Source: DASXRU01 sp039933315 (lineage in GTDB: Bacteria > Acidobacteriota > Blastocatellia > Pyrinomonadales > Pyrinomonadaceae). From it: DNA of 18,307 bases. Location: positions 1-18,307 of the forward strand of contig JBDTOI010000078.1 in the NCBI GenBank assembly GCA_039933315.1. Reading direction: 5' to 3'. Positions 14,437 to 18,307 of the stretch are shown piece after piece. Below the pieces are notes generated by a model. It did not search any database. It had not been told where the DNA came from and saw nothing but the letters and a program-made list of their open reading frames with translations. The position numbers and the translations under genes are program-made. Position 1 is the stretch's first letter, and each line of letters opens with the position of its first letter.

Positions 14437-14814
14437 ATGCCTAATAACGTCACTCACTTTTCCATCAACGCGGACAACGTTTCCCGTGCGCGCAAGTTTT
14501 ACGAGAACACCTTTGGGTGGCAATTCACTCCGTGGGGACCGCCCGACTTTTATCTGATCCGCACTGGCAGCGACGATGATCCGGGCATACACGGCGGGCT
14601 GCAGGGCCGCCGGGAGATTGTGGAAGGTAAACCCATGTTTGGTTTGGAGTGCACCATCGGCGTTACCTCAATCGACGAAACTGCAGCAGCGATCGAGGCC
14701 AATGGCGGAAAGATCGTCATGCCTAAATTTCATATCCCCACAGTCGGCACACTGATTTTCTTTGAAGACACTGAGGGCACAGTGATCGGCGCCATGCAGT
14801 ACGAAGAGAACTAG
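14437..14814 (+). CDS. VOC family protein (glyoxalase-like)
   Basis: This is a 125-residue single-domain VOC protein: THFSINADNVSRARKFYENTFGW (starting near H7) opens module one, and the second module ends FFEDTEGTVIGAMQYEE, the usual VOC closing motif with a possible metal-ligand glutamate. Start is fixed by AAGGAG (14424-14429) 7 bp before ATG 14437; upstream ATGs at 14257 and 14410 would run through the promoter region of the divergent regulator. Members of this branch are often uncharacterised; enzyme activity or small-molecule binding are both possible. It is divergent from the cupin-AraC regulator, which may control it, and convergent with the amidohydrolase, 54 bp away. Confidence 0.9.
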   Translation: MPNNVTHFSINADNVSRARKFYENTFGWQFTPWGPPDFYLIRTGSDDDPGIHGGLQGRREIVEGKPMFGLECTIGVTSIDETAAAIEANGGKIVMPKFHIPTVGTLIFFEDTEGTVIGAMQYEEN

Positions 14815-14868
14815 TGCAACGCCGTGATTCTGACGCTTTTAGGAATTAAGAGTTGAGGTTTCACGCGC

Positions 14869-16218
14869 TTAGTTCTTCTTCATCAAATCCAGAACTACGG
14901 CGGTCATGGCTTTAATGCCTGTGCGCAGCGTCGGTTCCGGTGACGGCGCAAAAAAGGCCGAGTGCAATGATGGCAGCGGCGTGCCGTTTTCTTTGTTTAG
15001 TTTCACTTTTGCGGGGTCCACCGCCCCCAGCCAGAACTGTACGGCCGGGATAGTTTGCTGCAAACTAAAAGCGCCGAAATCCTCGCTCACCATTGCTGGA
15101 GGAATTAGAACGACGTTTTCCTGACCCAGGGTCTTTGTAAAAACCGTGGCCAGTCGTTCGGTTAACTTCGGGTCGTTATAAGTCGCGGTCGTTATTTGGG
15201 TCTCACTGACTTTTACAATCGGCGCCAGATCCTCGGGGACGCCGGCAGCCATCGTGATCCCTTTGGCGATGCGCTCAATCGAAGCCAAAATCTTTTTTCG
15301 CACTTCCTCTTTGTAGGCACGCACGCTCAGTTGTAAATTGACCTCATCCGAGATGATGTTGTGCTTGCTGCCGCCATGAATTGAGCCCACCGTGACCACC
15401 ACCGGATCGAGTGGCGAGTTTTCGCGGCTCACAAGGGTCTGCAATGCCAGAACCACCTGAGCGGCAATTACGATCGGATCTTTGGTGGTTTCGGGCTTTG
15501 CTCCGTGGCCTCCTACGCCGCGTATCTTGATGTCAACAGAAGTAGAGCTCGCCAGGGCGTATCCCGGCGTGTAGCCAACCTTTCCGGCCTCCAGCTCGGA
15601 ATTATCGTGAAGCGCGATGGCGAAATCGGGTTTAGGAAACTTGTCATAAAGACCATCCCGCAACATCGCCCTCGCTCCATCAATCACTTCCTCCGCCGGC
15701 TGTCCGATTATGACCAATGTTCCACTCCACTGGTTCTTCAGTTCGGCGAGCAGCTTCGCCGTGCCCAGCATGTTTGTCATGTGTATATCGTGACCGCAAG
15801 CATGCATTACGCCGACGTCCTGCCCGGCTTCATTCTTGGTTTTTACTTTGCTGGCGTAGGCCAGGCCGGTTTTCTCTTCGACCGGAAGCGCATCGAGCTC
15901 TGTGCGGACTAACACGGTCGGGCCAGGACCGTTTTTCATAATGCCAACCACGCCATAGCCGGGTAGAGCGGGATTTTCATACTTCCCGATTCCTTCGGTT
16001 ACGGTGTACCCGAGGGTGCGCAATTGGCTGGCGAAAAATGCGGCAGTCTTTTGCTCCTGATGCGACAGCTCCGGCGCAGCGTGGAGCAATTTGTAGGTTG
16101 CCACCAGCGATGCGATATCGCGATCAAGCAGGGCATCCAATGATTGCTGTTGAGCGGACGCCTCAGTCCCTAAGAAGAAGAGGCAAAGGATAACGAGTAA
16201 GCAGGTTATTGTTCGCAT
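14869..16218 (-). CDS. Secreted M20D amidohydrolase
   Basis: The 449-residue precursor has a signal peptide (MRTITCLLVILCLFFLGTEASA, likely cut after residue 22), so it acts in the periplasm or outside. M20D hydrolases cleave N-acyl or N-carbamoyl amino-acid amide bonds using two metals (IAA-amino acid hydrolases, hippuricase and similar). Expected ligands are present: C141 and H143 in HACGHD, E177 in QPAEE, H204 in IALH, H419 in SLHS. A dimerisation/lid insertion fits about 225-340 (VGGHGAKPE). Start at ATG 16218 has GAGAGG 6 bp upstream; an in-frame ATG at 16266 is rejected because it would bury the signal peptide. The metal-ligand set matches the family, but the natural substrate is unknown. 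Convergent with the VOC gene. Confidence 0.92.
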   Translation of the reverse strand: MRTITCLLVILCLFFLGTEASAQQQSLDALLDRDIASLVATYKLLHAAPELSHQEQKTAAFFASQLRTLGYTVTEGIGKYENPALPGYGVVGIMKNGPGPTVLVRTELDALPVEEKTGLAYASKVKTKNEAGQDVGVMHACGHDIHMTNMLGTAKLLAELKNQWSGTLVIIGQPAEEVIDGARAMLRDGLYDKFPKPDFAIALHDNSELEAGKVGYTPGYALASSTSVDIKIRGVGGHGAKPETTKDPIVIAAQVVLALQTLVSRENSPLDPVVVTVGSIHGGSKHNIISDEVNLQLSVRAYKEEVRKKILASIERIAKGITMAAGVPEDLAPIVKVSETQITTATYNDPKLTERLATVFTKTLGQENVVLIPPAMVSEDFGAFSLQQTIPAVQFWLGAVDPAKVKLNKENGTPLPSLHSAFFAPSPEPTLRTGIKAMTAVVLDLMKKN

Positions 16219-16296
16219 TTGGTTCCTCTCGTCGGTCTGCGACTCTTGATTAATTTCCGTTTGCATGAATCCTTTTCCCTTCCGTTAGTGGCTTTC

Positions 16297-16333
16297 TTTT
16301 CCCTCTCCCTTTGGGAGAGGGCTAGGGAGAGGG
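16297..16333. repeat. Pyrimidine/purine-rich repeat, copy 1
   Basis: TTTTCCCTCTCCC, a short T-rich centre, then GGGAGAGGGCTAGGGAGAGGG: CCCTCTCCC pairs with GGGAGAGGG to form a 9-bp hairpin. Copy 2 lies at 16361. Confidence 0.75.
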
Positions 16334-16360
16334 ATTTACCGCACGCGCAGAAACATTTCC

Positions 16361-16398
16361 TTTTCCCTCTCCCTCTGGGAGAGGGTTAGGGTGAGGGC
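16361..16398. repeat. Pyrimidine/purine-rich repeat, copy 2
   Basis: TTTTCCCTCTCCC followed by GGGAGAGGGTTAGGGTGAGGGC. It is nearly identical to copy 1 and in the same orientation, about 30 bp downstream of it. Both sit between the divergent amidohydrolase and dehydratase genes. Confidence 0.75.
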
Positions 16399-16429
16399 CT
16401 TACCTGACACAAGCGAGGTTTCCCAAAGA

Positions 16430-16445
16430 CCCTCTCCCCTAACCC
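16430..16445. repeat. Pyrimidine/purine-rich repeat, partial inverted copy 3
   Basis: CCCTCTCCCCTAACCC is the reverse complement of the GGGTTAGGGGAGAGGG type of arm found in copies 1 and 2. Only this half is present. Confidence 0.6.
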
Positions 16446-16497
16446 GCGTCCGTTTCAGTTACCAGATGGTCATTCGAGGCTTTTGCAGCGCAGAGGT

Positions 16498-16503
16498 TAT
16501 AAT
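16498..16503 (+). promoter_or_regulatory. -10 box of the aconitase-family gene
   Basis: TATAAT lies 41 bp before the ATG at 16545. A poor -35 candidate, TTCGAG (16473-16478), would need a 19-bp spacer. Prediction by eye. Confidence 0.4.
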
Positions 16504-16544
16504 GAGAATCACAATAAGCGCAATTATTTTGGCAAGGAGTACCG

Positions 16545-18307
16545 ATGGATTCCGAAAAGGTTTTGCAGCATCCTCAGTCAGTGAAATTTTCCGGTCGCAT
16601 TCTTTTTCTGACCGAAGACACGTCCCTCATCCGTCAACAATTGGCCGCCCGGGGCGAGGACCGCGAGCGGATTGAAGCGGAACTGACCCGGCGGTTACTA
16701 AACAAAGACCTGCCGCTGATGAGTAATATCTCGACCGACGAGATCACTCCCGGATGGGTTTGCTTTTACTACGACGAGACCCTCGGTCAATACGTCTACG
16801 TCGGCATGCGCGAGGGCGCAGTGCAGAAAGATGAAGTCAAAAACGGCGGCTTTGCGGTGGTGGTCTCGGGATTGTCCAAAGGCTGTGGCTCGTCGCGAGA
16901 GACCGCGCCCTACGCCGAGAAGTGGGCCGGCATCCAGCTCGTCATCGCCGAGAGCATCGAAAAAATTTACGGGCAAAACTCGCAGAACATCGGCCTGCTG
17001 ACCTCAACCGATTTTGGTTTGATCGAGCGCATTCGACGGGGTGAAGAGATTCCGTTGGCGGAATTCACCAACGGTCTCGATCCTATTTCCCGGGACATCG
17101 TGGAACACGGCGGCCTCTTTAACTACAACAAGGCGCGTCTGGCCGGAGAGGTAACGCCGCCTCCGGTTGACACTGCCAAACGGCCCATGACGATTGTGGA
17201 AAAGATCATCGCCCGGCATGCGTTCGTCTCTGCCGGGCAAGTTGGAGTAGAAGCCGTCAAACCGGGCGATGCGTTGTTTGCCGTGGCTGACGTCCGCTTC
17301 TCGCATGAGTACGTAACGCCGATGGCTGAGGCCCTGCTGAAGCAGGCACTGGGCAACGATGCCCGCGTGACGCAACCGGAGTCTGTCTTCGCCTTTCGTG
17401 ATCATCTGACGTTCTTGAACAAGGTGATGTCGCCAAAACATCGGGCCATGGGCTTGCTGGAGAAAGCTGACGGGCTGGCCACCACGCAGGAAGACTTCAC
17501 CACCAAGCAAGGCATAAGACTGTACGGAGAAACCGCTGAGGGTGGTTCCGAGGCGATCTGCCATAACGCCGTCGTTGAGGATCTGGCGCTGCCCGGACAG
17601 ATCGTTATCGGCACAGACTCGCACACGTGCATGGCCGGCGTGCTCGGCTGCTTCGCATTCGGCGTCGGCTCGACCGACATGGCGAATGCCTGGTACACGA
17701 AAGACATTCGCATCAAAGTCCCGGAGACGGTCCGTTATGTCTTGAAAGGAAAGAAACGTCCCGATGTCACGGCGAAAGATGTAATGCTGGTTATCCTCGC
17801 ATCCGACTATATGAAGACGAGTAAGGGCATCGGCAAAGTGCTCGAGTTTGCGGGCGACGATTTGAAGAACTGGCCCCTGGACGAACGCGCCACCCTGACT
17901 AACATGTCGGTTGAGGCGGGGGGCACCACGGGAATCATCGAGCCTGACGAATCGACTCTTCACTACATTGTGAAGATGCGGGACCTCAATCCGGAAGAGG
18001 TCCGCCAGGGATTCACTTACAGCGATCCCGATGCTCAATACGCCGACGTCTTCGAGATCGATCTGGACGCGATTCGGCCGATGGTGGCCCTGCCCGGCGA
18101 TCCGCGCAATGGCATTCCAATCGATGAACTGCCGGAAGAGGTGCGCATCGATGCCGCCTACGGTGGCTCATGCACCGGGGGAAAGATGGCCGACATGGAC
18201 ATGTACGCTGAGGTTTTGCAGAACGCGCTCGATCAAGGCAAGCGCGTCGCGCCCGGCGTGCATCTCTATCTGCAATTCGGATCGCAGAAGATCAAGCAGT
18301 ACGCCCG
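16545..18307 (+). CDS. Aconitase/isopropylmalate-dehydratase superfamily protein with N-terminal swivel domain (3' end cut by window edge)
   Basis: ATG 16545 has AAGGAG 5 bp upstream; 587 codons are visible. Residues about 1-205 are a LeuD-like swivel: NISTDEITPGWV (61-72) matches the conserved NIDTDxIIP, and CGSSRE (114-119) is the substrate-binding loop. From about 212 a LeuC-like catalytic part follows: MTIVEKIIARHA, TDSHTC (C362), GVGSTDMA and GGSCTGGK with C543, expected to be the first 4Fe-4S ligand; the CxxC pair would lie beyond the edge. Canonical AcnA has the swivel last, while LeuC/LeuD are separate. AcnB has it before the catalytic part but after a HEAT-like domain that is absent here. 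The catalytic part looks closest to archaeal-type LeuC/homoaconitase. It probably isomerises a hydroxy-acid by dehydration/hydration; whether isopropylmalate, citrate or another substrate is open. Confidence 0.85.
   Translation, partial: MDSEKVLQHPQSVKFSGRILFLTEDTSLIRQQLAARGEDRERIEAELTRRLLNKDLPLMSNISTDEITPGWVCFYYDETLGQYVYVGMREGAVQKDEVKNGGFAVVVSGLSKGCGSSRETAPYAEKWAGIQLVIAESIEKIYGQNSQNIGLLTSTDFGLIERIRRGEEIPLAEFTNGLDPISRDIVEHGGLFNYNKARLAGEVTPPPVDTAKRPMTIVEKIIARHAFVSAGQVGVEAVKPGDALFAVADVRFSHEYVTPMAEALLKQALGNDARVTQPESVFAFRDHLTFLNKVMSPKHRAMGLLEKADGLATTQEDFTTKQGIRLYGETAEGGSEAICHNAVVEDLALPGQIVIGTDSHTCMAGVLGCFAFGVGSTDMANAWYTKDIRIKVPETVRYVLKGKKRPDVTAKDVMLVILASDYMKTSKGIGKVLEFAGDDLKNWPLDERATLTNMSVEAGGTTGIIEPDESTLHYIVKMRDLNPEEVRQGFTYSDPDAQYADVFEIDLDAIRPMVALPGDPRNGIPIDELPEEVRIDAAYGGSCTGGKMADMDMYAEVLQNALDQGKRVAPGVHLYLQFGSQKIKQYA

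Noticed and set aside
16391..16675. Plus-strand open frame across the 16.4-16.7 kb region
   Set aside because: It runs through the pyrimidine-rich repeats and into the dehydratase gene in another frame, with no domain and no ribosome site.
17004..18038. Long minus-strand open frame (344 codons) inside the dehydratase
   Set aside because: It is antisense to a gene with clear conserved motifs; long antisense frames are expected from codon bias in GC-rich genes, and the product shows no recognisable domain.

Overview
This window looks like ordinary chromosome of a free-living Gram-negative bacterium of moderately high GC. My best guess is Acidobacteriota, perhaps Blastocatellia. The guess rests on gene style (DUF4287 proteins, REC-only regulators, a fused ATP sulfurylase/APS kinase) and on the many kinds of small palindromic intergenic repeat. 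It is not based on a marker gene. No rRNA, tRNA, CRISPR array, phage gene or transposase was seen.

Layout. (1) 1-835, minus: FkbM-like methyltransferase cut by the left edge. (2) 960-6550, plus: PAS-GAF-GAF hybrid histidine kinase, a REC-only response regulator, an inverted pair of REP-like hairpins, a polytopic GT-C/STT3-like membrane protein, and a small lipoprotein. (3) 6649-8317, minus: zinc-type alcohol dehydrogenase and an exported protein made of two internal repeats, separated by a large inverted array of 7-bp units. (4) 8472-10689, minus: a tight group of AraC-type regulator, VOC protein, DUF4287-DUF5655 protein and DUF4287-SRPBCC protein. (5) 10740-10876: a MITE-like inverted-repeat element ending exactly at the stop codon of a GT2 glycosyltransferase (10876-11619). 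(6) 11630-11816: four copies of one palindrome plus a decayed duplicate of the cysC 3' end, next to a bifunctional sat/cysC gene (ends 11795). The sat/cysC gene is preceded by a second AraC-type regulator (13554-14351). (7) A VOC protein on plus (14437-14814), convergent with a secreted M20D amidohydrolase (14869-16218, minus). (8) 16297-16445: three copies of a pyrimidine/purine-rich repeat. (9) 16545 to the right edge, plus: an aconitase-superfamily dehydratase with its swivel domain at the N-terminus, cut by the window end.

How the genes work together. The kinase and the REC protein probably form one phosphorelay. The four-gene group at 8.5-10.7 kb looks like one transcription unit under its own AraC regulator. 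Sat/CysC makes PAPS, but no PAPS reductase or sulfotransferase is visible, so its purpose is open. The rest is a collection of independent metabolic and envelope genes.

No convincing new multi-gene system was found. The least ordinary features are the repeat structures: a REP palindrome that supplies the C-terminus and stop codon of Sat/CysC and was duplicated with the gene tail, two unrelated heptamer arrays, and a MITE abutting a stop codon. The swivel-first dehydratase and the paired DUF4287 fusions are the most notable genes.
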